Assembly (NCBI GenBank): GCA_964020155.1
Contig: OZ026547.1
Location: forward strand, 4,719,509 to 4,783,508
Reading direction: 5' to 3'
Length of the DNA: 64,000 nucleotides
Origin: Chondrilla cf. caribensis
Lineage: Eukaryota; Porifera; Demospongiae; Chondrillida; Chondrillidae
Part shown: in pieces, positions 25,278 through 35,424 of the stretch
Layout: each line of letters opens with the position of its first letter
Numbering within the stretch: the first letter of the stretch is position 1
Notes under the pieces: model-generated
What the model saw: only the letters and a program-made list of their open reading frames with translations
What the model was told of the DNA's origin: nothing
Databases searched by the model: none
Translations under genes and position numbers: made by a program

Positions 25278-26241
25278 CTGCACATGTGCCCACAATTAAG
25301 CTACTCATGTATGTGTGTATGTATACATACAGTACATATCACATACACGCAGTACATATCAATTATGCATGTATGTCTGTGTGTGTTAGTTACTTATATT
25401 ATAGTACGACTGTATAAATTTCATGCAGTACATATCAAATTACATTAAATTGTGCATATATCTGTATGTGTTGTATTGTATGTACGTATATATGTATACA
25501 ATATATTCAATCCATTTCAAATTATGTAATATAAATAGTAATATTATATATCATGTTTGAAATCCTTTATGACATTGTGTTATCTAGTATGTTAGTATTA
25601 TATCGTAGGTGTAGTGAATGATAAACAATCAATACTGCAAATAAGTGCATGATCCAATACAACATATATGGGATAGAAATGTGTTTACTAATTTCCTGCC
25701 TTGTTCTCATGCAATTAATCCAAACAATGAAACCTGTCTGGTCATCTGTACTGTATTACTGACCTGTGCTACATGGCTTATGTATGCACAGTTTTCCTTT
25801 GATCTACCCCTCCACCAGGATACAAGTACTATTGTAGTAGCACATTGCCTGATTACAGTACTAACGCACACATATGTATATACTTGTATCCTGGTTGAGG
25901 GGTAGACCAAAGGAAAACTGTGCATACACAAGCCATGTAGCACAGGTCAGTCATAAAGCACAGGCCTGTATGTGTAACTTTTATGCAGTGTGTATTAAAT
26001 TACAGTGAATTCTCGTTAATCCAACACTGCTTTATCCACCAAAACCTTCAATCCACCACAATTTCCCAGTACCAATATAATGTACAAGTACCAGTGAATA
26101 TCAAGTTAATCTACCAAACTCGTTGATCCACCGTATTCTTTGAAAATAAATTACGCCTCATTAACGAGAATTCACTGTATATTATGTTTGTATATGTCTG
26201 TATGTCTGTGTGTCTCATGCGATTGCATGTGGTTTTGTTAG
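25278..26241. other. Intron-like DNA of WDFY3-like copy 2
   Basis: Non-coding. It corresponds to 321-1275 and 33919-34885. Two segments, 25735-25830 and 25885-25970, are inverted copies of each other. Confidence 0.6.
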
Positions 26242-26411
26242 GAATGAATGCAGGAATGCCAAGATGATGACTGAGATGGGTTTGGTGTCCACAATGCTCC
26301 ACCATCTGCAAGATGCCGACCAGGAGGAGAAAAGCAAGAAGGACATTTGTGACACTTTGGCTCTGTTATTTAGGTGTTGTTTGAATGAGAAGGATTTGTG
26401 GAAGATACTGT
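26242..26411 (+). pseudogene. WDFY3-like exon (RNECRNAKM...), open copy
   Basis: The best preserved copy of this exon. From GTTAG it reads NECRNAKMMTEMGLVSTMLH, HLQDADQEEKSKKDICDTLA and LLFRCCLNEKDLWKIL. It is Leu-rich and helical, consistent with the armadillo-like part N-terminal to BEACH. It is open, unlike the copies at 1276 and 34886. Other exons of the same copy are broken. Confidence 0.55.
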
Positions 26412-26469
26412 AACATAGAATAACTTAGTATAATGTACTATAACATAGTATATCTCTGATGTTTATCTG

Positions 26470-26625
26470 CTTCAGACTTGGGCGGTGCATGGTGAACACT
26501 CTTCCTGAGAAAGTTGATGAAGGATTTCACAAGAACTGCTATCCTGTCTACTCTCTGGAGCTGGAGACTCCTGTTGTGGAGGAACCTGTTGCCAAATGGC
26601 AGTGTCAGAGGTCAAAGTTTATGGG
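26470..26625 (+). pseudogene. Possible WDFY3-like exon (GRCMVNTLPEKVDEGF)
   Basis: After TGCTTCAG a frame reads LGRCMVNTLPEKVDEGFHKN, CYPVYSLELETPVVEEPVAK and WQCQRSKF. It sits between the armadillo-like exon and the BEACH exon and occurs only in this module. I cannot match it to a domain. The frame is open to about 26625, then intron-like sequence follows. Confidence 0.4.
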
Positions 26626-26808
26626 TGGTTATATTGAAACGCCTATGACATGTGTTATTGTTTGTTTGTTTCTTACTTTGAAGTGGGTAGTGGTACCATG
26701 CAATTTTGTGACATTTTCATCTGCTTTTGCTCATGTCACGTTAATGAATGCGAGCACTGAACATGTGTCACTGGTGTTTGTTTTCCTCATGCATGCTCAC
26801 ATGCTCAG

Positions 26809-26928
26809 AATGGAGAGATCAGTAACTGCCAATATCTGATGCACCTCAACACTCTGGCTGGAAGGACCTACAACGACCTCATGCAGTATCCCATATTCCC
26901 ATGGGTGATCGCGGACTACAAGAGTGAA
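26809..26928 (+). pseudogene. BEACH-domain exon ([19 protein letters not shown])
   Basis: Intact 40-codon exon flanked by CTCAG and GTGATT. It reads [20 protein letters not shown], then [20 protein letters not shown]. This is the hallmark start of BEACH domains (N-x-E-I-S-N-F-x-Y-L-M-x-L-N-x-x-A-G-R-x-Y-N-D-L-x-Q-Y-P-V-F-P-W-x-x-x-D-Y). WDFY3, LYST and neurobeachin families share it; WDFY3-type is favoured by the other fragments. Confidence 0.75.
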
Positions 26929-27083
26929 GTGATTTGTGAGAAATCACCATTCATACGTGCCCAACTGGTCGTGTTGATTCTATTATACTTGTATATTGTA
27001 TGCCTAAATACACGCACGCACGCACCCATGCAAGCATGCACACACACACATTTTTTGACAAAATTAATTTACTCTTAATGTAG

Positions 27084-27212
27084 ACACTAGATTTGACAGA
27101 CCCCAAGACTTTCAGAGACCTCTTCAAATCAATGGGAGCACAAACTGAGGAACGGAAACAGTACTACATGCAAATTTAAAGTACTCAGAGGATGCTTGTG
27201 AACCCACATGTA
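27084..27212 (+). pseudogene. BEACH-domain exon 2 (LTDPKTFRDL), with stop
   Basis: Reads TLDLTDPKTFRDLFKSMGAQ then TEERKQYYMQI and a TAA at 27177-27179. In another frame it continues KYSEDACEPT before GTAAGTC. Intact relatives run L-T-x-P-x-x-F-R-D-L-x-K-P-M-G-A-Q and then x-R-Y-x-x-W. The stop and frameshift show that module 1 does not encode a working BEACH domain. Confidence 0.75.
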
Positions 27213-27387
27213 AGTCATGTGATTATCACAAGCACATAATTATGTGATTGTCACATGTAATTGATGTCATCACATATAAATTGTTTGATTGTGGCATGTG
27301 AGTCATGTGATTGTAATGTGTGAATCATGTGATTGTCACATGTTTCAGTGTCAGTTTCTTCCACGCCTCTTCCTCTGTTCCCTGTAG

Positions 27388-27497
27388 TCAATGAACCGGA
27401 ACACTTCCACTATCGAATCCACTACTGCTCGTCCATGACTGTTGTCTCCTACCTCATCAGAATGGAGCCATACACACAGTACTTCATACATCTCTAG
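27388..27497 (+). pseudogene. BEACH-domain exon 3 (HFHYRIHYCSSM)
   Basis: Reads NEPEHFHYRIHYCSSMTVVS, YLIRMEPYTQYFIHL, and ends TAG|GTTTG where the copy at 35424 has CAG|GTTTG. A CAG-to-TAG change in the last codon therefore adds a stop if the donor is used. The conserved HYxxHYSSxM of BEACH domains appears as HYRIHYCSSM. Confidence 0.75.
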
Positions 27498-27918
27498 GTT
27501 TGAAAATTATGGTGCATGCATACGTATCTGCATGTTTCTTACATAGATTCCTTTAAAATGGATGTTGTGATGATGTGTATGTTGTATTTTACATAATAAC
27601 TAGATTGATATATAGTGGAAAGTTGAGAAAATTACAAGAGATCTTTTAAATTGCCTCTCCTTATCAAATATTCTTCTTATCAGAACTTGGTATTGTAGTT
27701 TATATACACCACTAAATCAAACAAACAAAGCTAAAGAATTGATATGTGTTGAATAGCAATTTTTTTCTCTGACAGTTGTTGTCGTAAAGAGTTTCGACTG
27801 TCCCTTTACGGCATATAAATAATCCTTAATAAAACAGTGATGTCAGGTATTTTGTCCAATGTCTGTATCTACTGTATACATTCTTACATTGGTATTTCCT
27901 CAATCTTTTTTCTTGTAG

Positions 27919-28072
27919 GATGGCCATTTTGACAGAGCAGATAGAGCATTCAACAGCATCGAAATGGCTTGGAAGTCAGCTTCAGGCAAAGACGGAAATG
28001 ACATCCGAGAAGTGATCCCTGAGTTCTACTACCTCCCAGACATCCTCACCAACAGCAACATGTTTGTGCTCG
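27919..28072 (+). pseudogene. BEACH-domain exon 4 (IPEFYYLPDILTNSN)
   Basis: Open 154-base exon between TTCTTGTAG and GGTGAGTGG. It reads DGHFDRADRAFNSIEMAWKS, ASGKDGNDIREVIPEFYYLP and DILTNSNMFVLG. The pattern GGxFDxADRxFxS...D-x-x-E-x-I-P-E-F-x-Y-L-P-x-x-L-x-N-S-N is diagnostic of BEACH. Partial copies are at 43352-43405 and 45853-45992. The preceding exons carry stops, so it is best regarded as part of a pseudogene. Confidence 0.75.
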
Positions 28073-28795
28073 GTGAGTGGTGGAGTGAGTGGGAGTATCT
28101 AACTGATCAGCTTCCCTCCACAGCCGTTTTGTTGAACACTTGTACAATGGAAGTCTCATACCTCGCCTGTAGTTTTCATATTTGCATATTTGGATTTGAT
28201 AAACAACACAAAAAACATGTAAACGCAAACATGGAAAAAACACCTGGATATGAGGCTAACACAATAGCATATTTTGTCATGTTTTACAGATGTTTTGTCA
28301 GATTTTACAGATTCCACTTCTCTCTGCATTCTCCCTAACTCTTTATCCCCTAATGACTATCCACTGTAGTGTTAATATGATGTTTGTTTACAATTGCATG
28401 GAATATAATATTATGCATTTGTGTGGAAATCTTACACAGTATGTATAAGATTTGAATTGAGTTTCCTGTCATGTGATAGCATGCTAGTGCAGTAAGAGCT
28501 GGTGGAGGTCATGTGGAAGTCACATGACTAATGTATAGATTTGTTGAATGTCATGTGACAGTCAGATGACCAATATTATATACAACATTGTAGTAGAAGT
28601 AGTATGATTAATTTCAACAGAATATATCTTCATCTCATCATACATAGCGATAAGATTTGAATTTGTATTGAATATTATTATTGTAGCATCAACCATGTTT
28701 GCAATCTAACTGAGTGTTCATGACCTAGTGAATTGTACGTGTTTCTCAAGTTCCTAATTCACACACTACCAGTGAGTATAATGTTGTTTGATGTG
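28073..28795. other. Spacer between BEACH fragment and FReD gene 7
   Basis: An ORF of 124 codons runs through the exon into 28338 but has no family match beyond the exon. TCATGTGA/TCACATGA motifs lie at 28467-28572, and the FReD 3' flank begins near 28620. Confidence 0.6.
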
Positions 28796-29850
28796 TTAGT
28801 CTCTGGAACGAAGCTTCATTTCACTACACTTGAGAGTAAGGGAGAATGGGTACCAGCTAGAAATGTAACCATTGTTGTTGTATGGTCTGTTCAGGTTTGA
28901 GCAGTAGCACTGATTGTACCACCATCCTGCACTGTAGGTCTGAGCACAGTTTCCTGACCAGTTATCATTATCCCTGTCAGGTGTTGAGAATGGCATACCA
29001 TCACTATTTGATCTTGACACACAAGCCCTCATCCCATCACCAGCTGTTCCACTGTATGCTCCAAGATCTAGTCTGTACTTGTTGGCAGCATTGTGAACAG
29101 CAATGGAGCTGTAGATGGCATATTTGTGTATTCCTTTGTAGTCGGTCGTGTCAATTCTCAACTTGGCAGTACAAACACTGAATGTCAAGCAGTTGATCTT
29201 CTTCAATCCAAGCCAATGTTCATATTGGGGATCTCCAAATCCTTCTTCGTAATCAGTCCAGTTGCGATTGAAGTCCAATTGAGCATGTCTTCTTCTCTGG
29301 AACACGATCCATTGTCCATTTTTCATGTCACAAAATACTTTGAATGGTTTGGTATTGGGACAGTTTGGTGCAATAGTGTAGACTCCATCTTGAGTACATC
29401 CTCTCTGATAGACCTCCTTACAGTCACCAGGTATGGGGTTTCCAGGGTTACCTGTGTGTGTAATAGAACACCAATCCCTATCACTGTTATGTACAGTACT
29501 TATTGCAATCACTGTCACACTATAGCTAGGACCCACTTATGCCTTCAGGTATTGGTTTCACAAACGCACACAAGCACATACATCACACACGTGCACACAC
29601 ATGCATGCATGCGCGCACACTACATCATATCACATATACGTACCTATCTACAATATTGTGGTTCCTGTAATTATGAGTCTACTTCAGAGTTGGAAACATG
29701 TGCGTAGTACTCTCACATGTAGTGAATTCCTACAGGTATTGTATTATGAAACATGTATATTGAGTGTATAATGCACTCACATTGTCCATATGCTGTAGTA
29801 GTTAGTAGAAGTATGGCAATAGTTGTTGATCCGCGACTAAAGTTGATCAT
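28796..29850 (-). CDS. FReD gene 7, hybrid: type B signal exon, A' domain
   Basis: Intact, 241 codons. Exon 1 (29850-29781) is type B (MINFSRGSTTIAILLLTTTA). Exon 2 (29451-28796) is type A' with C-NPGNPIPGDCKEVYQRGC, APNCPNTKPFKVFCD, FQRRRHAQLDFNRNW, STPDRDNDNWSGNCAQ, AGWWYNQC and MKLRSRD. All other complete genes pair A with A/A' or B with B. Because the intron phase is the same, the exchange keeps the frame. The intron is 329 bp. The usual TATAAAA is changed to TATTAAAA, so expression may differ. An alternative open start in the intron (29536) has no signal sequence. Confidence 0.88.
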
Positions 29851-29943
29851 GTTCTTGTTCCTGAGCTGTAACGTTCTCTGTAGTCAGTGTTCTCTTTCTC
29901 CTTGATCTCTCTTACTTGTTGTTCTGTGTGTTGAGTAGTGTTT

Positions 29944-29951
29944 TTTAATAG
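29944..29951 (-). promoter_or_regulatory. Degenerate TATA box, FReD gene 7
   Basis: At the position where the other type-B genes have GCTATAAAAGAACACC, this gene reads GCTATTAAAAAACACT. The core is altered by an inserted T. Confidence 0.5.
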
Positions 29952-30133
29952 CATTGGTTAGTGGGTGTGTACGTGTGGGAGTAGTGTTGTCATGACTGTA
30001 TACTGGTTGTCATGGTAATATCATCACACCCTTTCCATTTTTTGAATTATAATTTATTGCATTTTTGTGTAAATGAAGTCTTGTAACACATCAAATTCTG
30101 TACCCCTCCTGTCTCCTAAGCATTACGTACATA

Positions 30134-31506
30134 CAGTGGCGCTCAAAAGAAAGTTGCCAGTACGAAAAAATGGCGGTTGCGCGACGAACACGTTAGTAAA
30201 TTGATGGACGAATTGTATCTCTTTTGTAATATATAATCATTTTCGAAATTTAGAATGAAAGAAAAAAAGGTAATAAAAAATGCTGGTTAATATGGAGTGT
30301 GTCCACCCCTTGCTTGAATAACTGCGTTAATTCTATTAGGCATAGACTGTAATAAGTTATATAGCGTATCAGGGGGAACATTTGACCATGATTCCTGTAA
30401 ACAACGGTACAATCTTTCCAAATTTGTCCCACTGTTACTCTCTGCCATACGTAGCCTTGTCATACGGTCGATTGTGTCCCATAAATGTTCAATAGGATTA
30501 AGATCCGGAGATTGTGGAGGCCATTCCATTACTGAAATTTGAGCTTGTTTGAAAAATTTAGATGTTCGTTTGGCTGTGTGAATGGGGGCGTTATCGTGTT
30601 GGAAAATTTTCTCTCCTTCTGGATAACGATGTAAGAATGGAAGAAGGCTGTTCTGGAGTAGCTGTACATAGTCTGCTGCTTTCATTCGATGGGTGATTCT
30701 GGAGAGCTCTGACACACCCAAAAAAAGTAAAAGCACCCCAAACCATAACGTGCCCTCCTCCGTGTTTGACGGTCTGCTGAACACATTTTGGATCGAGCGT
30801 CTCCCCCACACGCCTCCGCACATACGTTCGACCATTGCTCTTGTAGAGCTGGAATTTAGATTCATCCGAGAAGATGATTTGGGACCAATCTTCAACCGAC
30901 CAATTTTTGCGCTGAAGAGCGAATTGCAGTCTGCGTTTTCGGTTAAGTCTGCTGAGGAAAGGCTTTCTTCTGGCAATACGTCCGTGCATCCCAGCATTTA
31001 CTAGGGTCCTCTTTACGGTGGCTACTGATACTGAAGCTCCATAATTGGTCTCCAATTCATCTCGAATGGACGTAGCTGGACGAAAACGGTCTTTCTTTGA
31101 TAAATTCACTGCTATGCGCTTTTCTCGTGCTGTAAGCACTTGAGGACGACCAGACTTTGGAAGGTCTTCAACGCTTCCTGTACTTTTGTACTTGCGAACC
31201 ACCTTCTGGACTGCTGTGTGGCTACAATGCAGCTGAGCAGCAATCTGGCGTTGAGAAACGCCCTGCTCGAAGTAGACAACGATACGAATTCGGTCTTGCA
31301 GACTCAATCTCACCATGCATATGATTTACCTTTTTACGTTTCATAGCAACTACATACTCAGCTGATTTGTGTTAGTGCTGCCTATTTTATCTCTTTCGCG
31401 GGTAAATTTTCATATTGTGTAGTATTTTCGCCGACGAAATAAACGCGGCTCGTTGACGCCATTTTAAACTATTGCGCAAATGGCAACTTTCTTTTGAGCG
31501 CCACTG
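30134..31506 (-). mobile_element. Tc1/mariner-type DNA transposon, nearly intact
   Basis: A 1373-bp element flanked by the TA target duplication (30132-30133 and 31507-31508). Terminal inverted repeats match over about 26 bases, starting CAGTGGCGCTCAAAAG. It carries one transposase gene on the minus strand. It is inserted in the type-B promoter/intergenic DNA between FReD gene 7 and WDFY3-like copy 3. The perfect termini suggest a recent insertion. Confidence 0.95.
30287..31316 (-). pseudogene. Tc1-family transposase with one frameshift
   Basis: Starts MVRLSLQDRIRIVVYFEQGV. It has a paired-like helix-turn-helix (SQRQIAAQLHCSHTAVQKVV), the GRP hinge (KSGRPQVLT), a second HTH, then the DDE catalytic domain: first Asp in IIFSDESKF, second in IFQHDNAPIHT, Glu in SPDLNPIEHLWD (DD34E-like spacing). 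A single extra base in a run of seven T (about 30722-30728) shifts VWGAFTFF to GCVRAL; without it the frame continues GVSELSRITHRMKAADY. The length is otherwise standard, about 340 residues. Either the copy is just dead or the run is a sequencing error. Confidence 0.93.
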
Positions 31507-31508
31507 TA

Positions 31509-31825
31509 TGTGAAGTAATAATACATGTGTACATTGTACATGTATGAGTACTGTAATGTATGTACTTTAGTGGTGGGATGTGCTGAAATTGTGTATATTG
31601 TTGCTATGGACAATGGTGGAGGAGTTTATCAGGTTCTAGTGATATTCATATCCTTCCATCCGCTACATGCAAGTACACCCACTAATGAAGGGTGCACACA
31701 CTATTAATATAAGAGAATTACTCTTTTAAAAGTCAGTACTGTATGTGTTATCGGGATAATAAGTACTCATTCATTATTATAATAATAATACTTGTTCACA
31801 TTAAGTATCAGGAGTGTCTTTTAGG

Positions 31826-31896
<71 letters not shown>

Positions 31897-32104
31897 TGCG
31901 TGTGTACTGTATACTATTCTTGTATATATTTATATGTTCATTGTATATAATTATATTAAAATATAGCCAGGGGAATACAATACCATGCAGTATACATGTA
32001 TATGACATTGTATACCTATGATAGATATTGGTGTTCTTTTAGTACTTGATGTTGTTGTGTTGCTTGGTTGAGTGTGTATCCACATTTCTCTGTGTTTGTT
32101 GCAG
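31509..32104. other. Intergenic DNA with TG tract
   Basis: No gene. (TG)n plus (GCGT)n at 31828-31901. After it comes TATACCTATGATAG and TTGTTGTGTTGCTTGG, shared with 23395-23465 and 40275-40335: the other half of the intergenic block split by the Tc1 insertion. Confidence 0.65.
31828..31901. repeat. (TG)n/(GCGT)n microsatellite
   Basis: About 25 TG units followed by six TGCG units. Confidence 0.95.
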
Positions 32105-32425
32105 CCATTGCCAAGGAGATGCGTTTGAAACGGGCCGGGACATTGTAGCAGATCCGGTCAAAGTCCATTCAAACATTGCAGTCCACCTCTATGGTCCATC
32201 CAGAACACCAGGAACTGTCATAGTTGGAAGCATTGGTTTCCGTAACTTCACTCCAAAGCCGATCAGAACACTTCTGTTGTCTGTTGGCGGGACTAATATG
32301 ATGTTGATATTATCGCCATGGCAAACACACTGGAGTGTCTGTATGCTTTGGTAAAGGTTTTTGTGTGCACAGTTGGTGGGAACAGTGTTGCTTTTAAGGA
32401 CATGGAGAAATTGGGCAGTTTCAAG
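32105..32425 (+). pseudogene. WDFY3-like armadillo exon, copy 3
   Basis: Bounded by TTGCAG and AAG|GTAAGT. Recognisable pieces in three frames: AIAKEMRLKRAG then a stop caused by an insertion near 32137; FTPKPIRTLLLSVGGTNMML; and ECLYALVKVFVCTVGGNSVA then FKDMEKLGSFK. At least two frameshifts. The donor is still consensus. Confidence 0.6.
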
Positions 32426-32689
32426 GTAAGTGGCATGTTGCATGGGAGGATCAAATGGATACATCGTATTCGCATACTGTATACATACAAATGTACAGTA
32501 TAATATACTACAATCATACATATGTACCGTATATGCTATATTATTATGCATATGTACATACTGTAAGTATACAGTGGGACCTGTAGTAAAGACCACCTCA
32601 ACACAAACACCACCTGTCCTAAGTGACAATAGCTGGACTTTCCACTATGTCAACTCAAGTACAGTAAATCACCTCTGTATAAAGACCAC

Positions 32690-32870
32690 CTGTCTCGAGA
32701 GTCCACCTTTTACTGGTGCCTTGGGTGGTCTTTATATACAGGTTCCACTGTACACCAACTACTTCAATGTGTCCTTTGGGTGGTCTTTATATACAGTTTC
32801 CACTGTACGTCAACAACTACAGTGTGTCCCTTGGGTGGTCTTTATATGCAGGTTCCACTGTATATGTACA
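32690..32870 (+). repeat. 55-bp minisatellite, module 2
   Basis: About three units of GGTTCCACTGTACACCAACT...TTGGGTGGTCTTTATATACA, in the same place relative to the armadillo exon as in module 1. Confidence 0.9.
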
Positions 32871-32937
32871 GTATGCATTGTTGTGTTGTTAATTTGGGTT
32901 GTCTTTTGCAGCAGAATCAAAATTCATTTTCCCAACA

Positions 32938-33345
32938 ACAAGTTTGTACAAGCTTACATCATCTTGTAGTGAGGTTGTAGAAGGTGACTACAAGTTTGTG
33001 CAACCTTGTATTATCTTGTAATAAGGTTGTAGAAGGTGGCTACAAGGTTGTGTTATCTTGTAGCAAGATTGTAGAAGGTGGCTACAAGTTTGTACAAGCT
33101 TACATCATCTTGTAGTATGGTTGTAGAAGGTGGCTACAAGTTTGTGCAACCTTGTATTATCTTGTAGTAAGGTTGTAGAAGGTGACTACAAGTTTGTGCA
33201 ACCTTGTATTATCTTGTAGTAAGGTTGTAGAAGGTGGCTACAAGGTTGTGTTATCTTGTAGCAAGATTGTAGAAGGTGGCTGCAAGTTTGTGTAACCTCG
33301 TATTATCTTGTAGCAAGATTGTAGAAGGTGGCTGCAAGTTTATAC
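32938..33345 (+). repeat. 52-bp minisatellite, module 2
   Basis: About eight units, several shortened (TACAAGGTTGTGTTATCTTG). There are two unit subtypes, with TTGTACAAGC or TTGTGCAACC. The exon-like LVxTLDSE piece is missing before it, unlike in modules 1 and 3. Confidence 0.92.
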
Positions 33346-33477
33346 AAGCTTGTATAAACATGATTGCTACCACTTGGTTAACAGTTTTACCTTCAAATTC
33401 CTATGTATGTAGGTTGTGACATGGTTGTATATTTCATGTGGACTATCTCATTGCATGTTTTTTACTCTTTGTTGCAT

Positions 33478-33837
33478 GTTGTACAGATCAAAATGTTTCC
33501 TGTTTGTTACATGTTGTACAGATATGGGTGTTTCCTGTTTCTTACATGTTGTACAGATCAAAATGTTTCCTGTTTGTTACATGTTGTATAGATATGGGTG
33601 TTTCCTGTTTAATTACATGTTGTACAGATATGGGTGTTTCCTGTTTCTTACATGTTGTACAGATCAAAATGTTTCCTGTTTGTTACATGTTCTACAGATA
33701 CAGGTGTTTCCTGTTTGTTACATGTTGTACAGACCTAAATGTTTCCTGTTTGTTACATGTTGTACAGATCTAAGTGTTTCTGATCTGTTCTTTATTGTAC
33801 AGATCTAAGTATTTCTTGTGTGTTCCTTGTTTTACAG
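33478..33837 (+). repeat. 35-bp minisatellite, module 2
   Basis: Ten or so units of TGTTTCCTGTTTGTTACATG plus TTGTACAGATATGGG. The last two (33783-33837) diverge as at 180-238. It runs directly into the exon at 33838. Confidence 0.93.
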
Positions 33838-33918
33838 ATCTGAGTGTTTGGAGTGAAGCTTCACAAGACATCCAGCATTTTCTTTTGCAACATTCAGGGA
33901 GTTATTGGTTGCTGGAGT
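33838..33918 (+). pseudogene. WDFY3-like exon fragment (VWSEASQDIQ), copy 3
   Basis: Reads LSVWSEASQDIQHFLLQH and then is frameshifted by a one-base loss (CATTCAGGG where copy 1 has CATTCCAGGG). Donor GTATGT. Confidence 0.5.
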
Positions 33919-34885
33919 GTATGTGCACATGTGCCCGCAAGCTGTTCATGTATGTGTGTATGTATACATGTATACATGTGTGTGTATGTTTTATATAGAA
34001 TGTATGTATGCATACAATACATATCAAAGTATTATGTGTGTATGTCTGTTCGTGTTATATAGTATGTTAAACTGTGTGTATGTATAAATTGTATGCAGTA
34101 CATATTAAATTGCATATTATGTGTGTATGTACACCTGTATGTGTTGTAATGTATGTATGTATGGATGGATGGATGGATGGACACATTATATTCAGTGTAT
34201 TTCAAATATATATCTTGTGTGTATGATGTACGTGTTATATAGTATGTTAGAGACATCCTGGTGTACATAGTGGATGATAAACACTTTATACGGTTAATAT
34301 GCGCATAGTCCAATACAATATTATTTTATGGGATAGTAATGTGTTTATCAATTTCCTGCTTTGTTCTTACTCAGTTAATCCTAAAATGAAACCTGTCTGG
34401 TGACCACTACTGTATCACTGACCTGTGCTACATGGCTTATGTACACACAGACTTCTCTTTGATCCTCCCCTCAACAAATGTACGTATGTGTACATATAGG
34501 TTAACACTTCAGCCAATGCGCTACAGCAACAGTACTTGTATCCTGGTTGAGGGGTAGATCAAGGGAAACCTGTGCATACATAAGCCATGTAGCACAGGTC
34601 AGCGATACAACACAGGTCTGTATGTGTAACTCTTATACAGTGTGTATTGAATTACAGTGCATTCTTGTTAATCCGCCATCGCTTTATCCTACAAACCTTT
34701 TAATCCGCCACAATTTTCCAGTTCCAATATATTGTACAAGTACCAATGAATATCCAGTTAGTCCACCATATTCTTTGAAAACGAATTGCGGCAGATTAAT
34801 AGGGATTCACTGTATATGTCTATATATTATATTATATATCTGTATGTCTGTTAGGTGTCTTATGCACTTGTGTGTGGTTTGTTAG

Positions 34886-35047
34886 GAATGAATGCAGGAA
34901 TGCCAAGATGATTACTGAGATGGGTTTGGTGTCCACAATGCTCCACCATCTGCAAGATGCCGACCAAGAGGAGAAGAGCCAGAAGGACATTATTTTGTGA
35001 AACTTTGGCTCTAATGTTTAGGTGTTGTTTGAACGAGCAAGATTTGA
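34886..35047 (+). pseudogene. WDFY3-like exon fragment (RNECRN...), copy 3
   Basis: NECRNAKMITEMGLVSTMLH, HLQDADQEEKSQKD, then the ATTATTTTGTGA frameshift shared with copy 1. Confidence 0.55.
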
Positions 35048-35049
<2 letters not shown>

Positions 35050-35080
<31 letters not shown>

Positions 35081-35240
35081 ATGTGTGCATTTGTGCATGT
35101 GTGTATGCATGCATGCATGTGTGTTTGTATATACATGTGCATGTGTATGGTGTGTGTGTTTGTGTGTTGGTGTACATGTGTGTGCATGTGCATGTGTGTG
35201 CATGTGTGGTGTGTGGTGTGGTGTGTGTATGTGTGCTTGT
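35050..35240. repeat. (TG)n microsatellite
   Basis: Pure TG for about 30 bases, then mixed TGCA/TG. Counterpart of 1438-1600. Confidence 0.92.
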
Positions 35241-35371
35241 TAACACACATGTTGTGTTTATGTGTAGTTCTGAATACCATACACATTGTAACATGGTATA
35301 ACTTGGTATAACATAGTATAACATAGTATAACATAGTATTCCACATTATGCACCTCTCTGATGTTTTGCAG

Positions 35372-35424
35372 CCTCCTACCTCATCAGAATGGTGCAGTAC
35401 ACACAGTACTTCATGCATCTCCAG
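35372..35424 (+). pseudogene. BEACH-domain exon fragment (SYLIRMVQYTQYF), copy 3
   Basis: Reads SYLIRMVQYTQYFMHLQ and ends CAG|GTTTGAGG. The upstream BEACH exons present in module 1 are absent. Confidence 0.55.

Noticed and set aside
26839..27078. ORF beginning [18 protein letters not shown] as a complete small gene
   Set aside because: It is an internal BEACH exon read through its donor into the intron; the later part has no similarity to the family.
28796..29536. Single-exon FReD protein starting in the intron at 29536
   Set aside because: The extra N-terminus lacks a signal peptide and crosses a good acceptor (ACACAG|GTAACC); the two-exon model matches all paralogues.
33416..33808. ORFs with repeated CYMLYR/LFVTCCTD
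   Set aside because: Translation of the 35-bp minisatellite in three frames; not protein coding.
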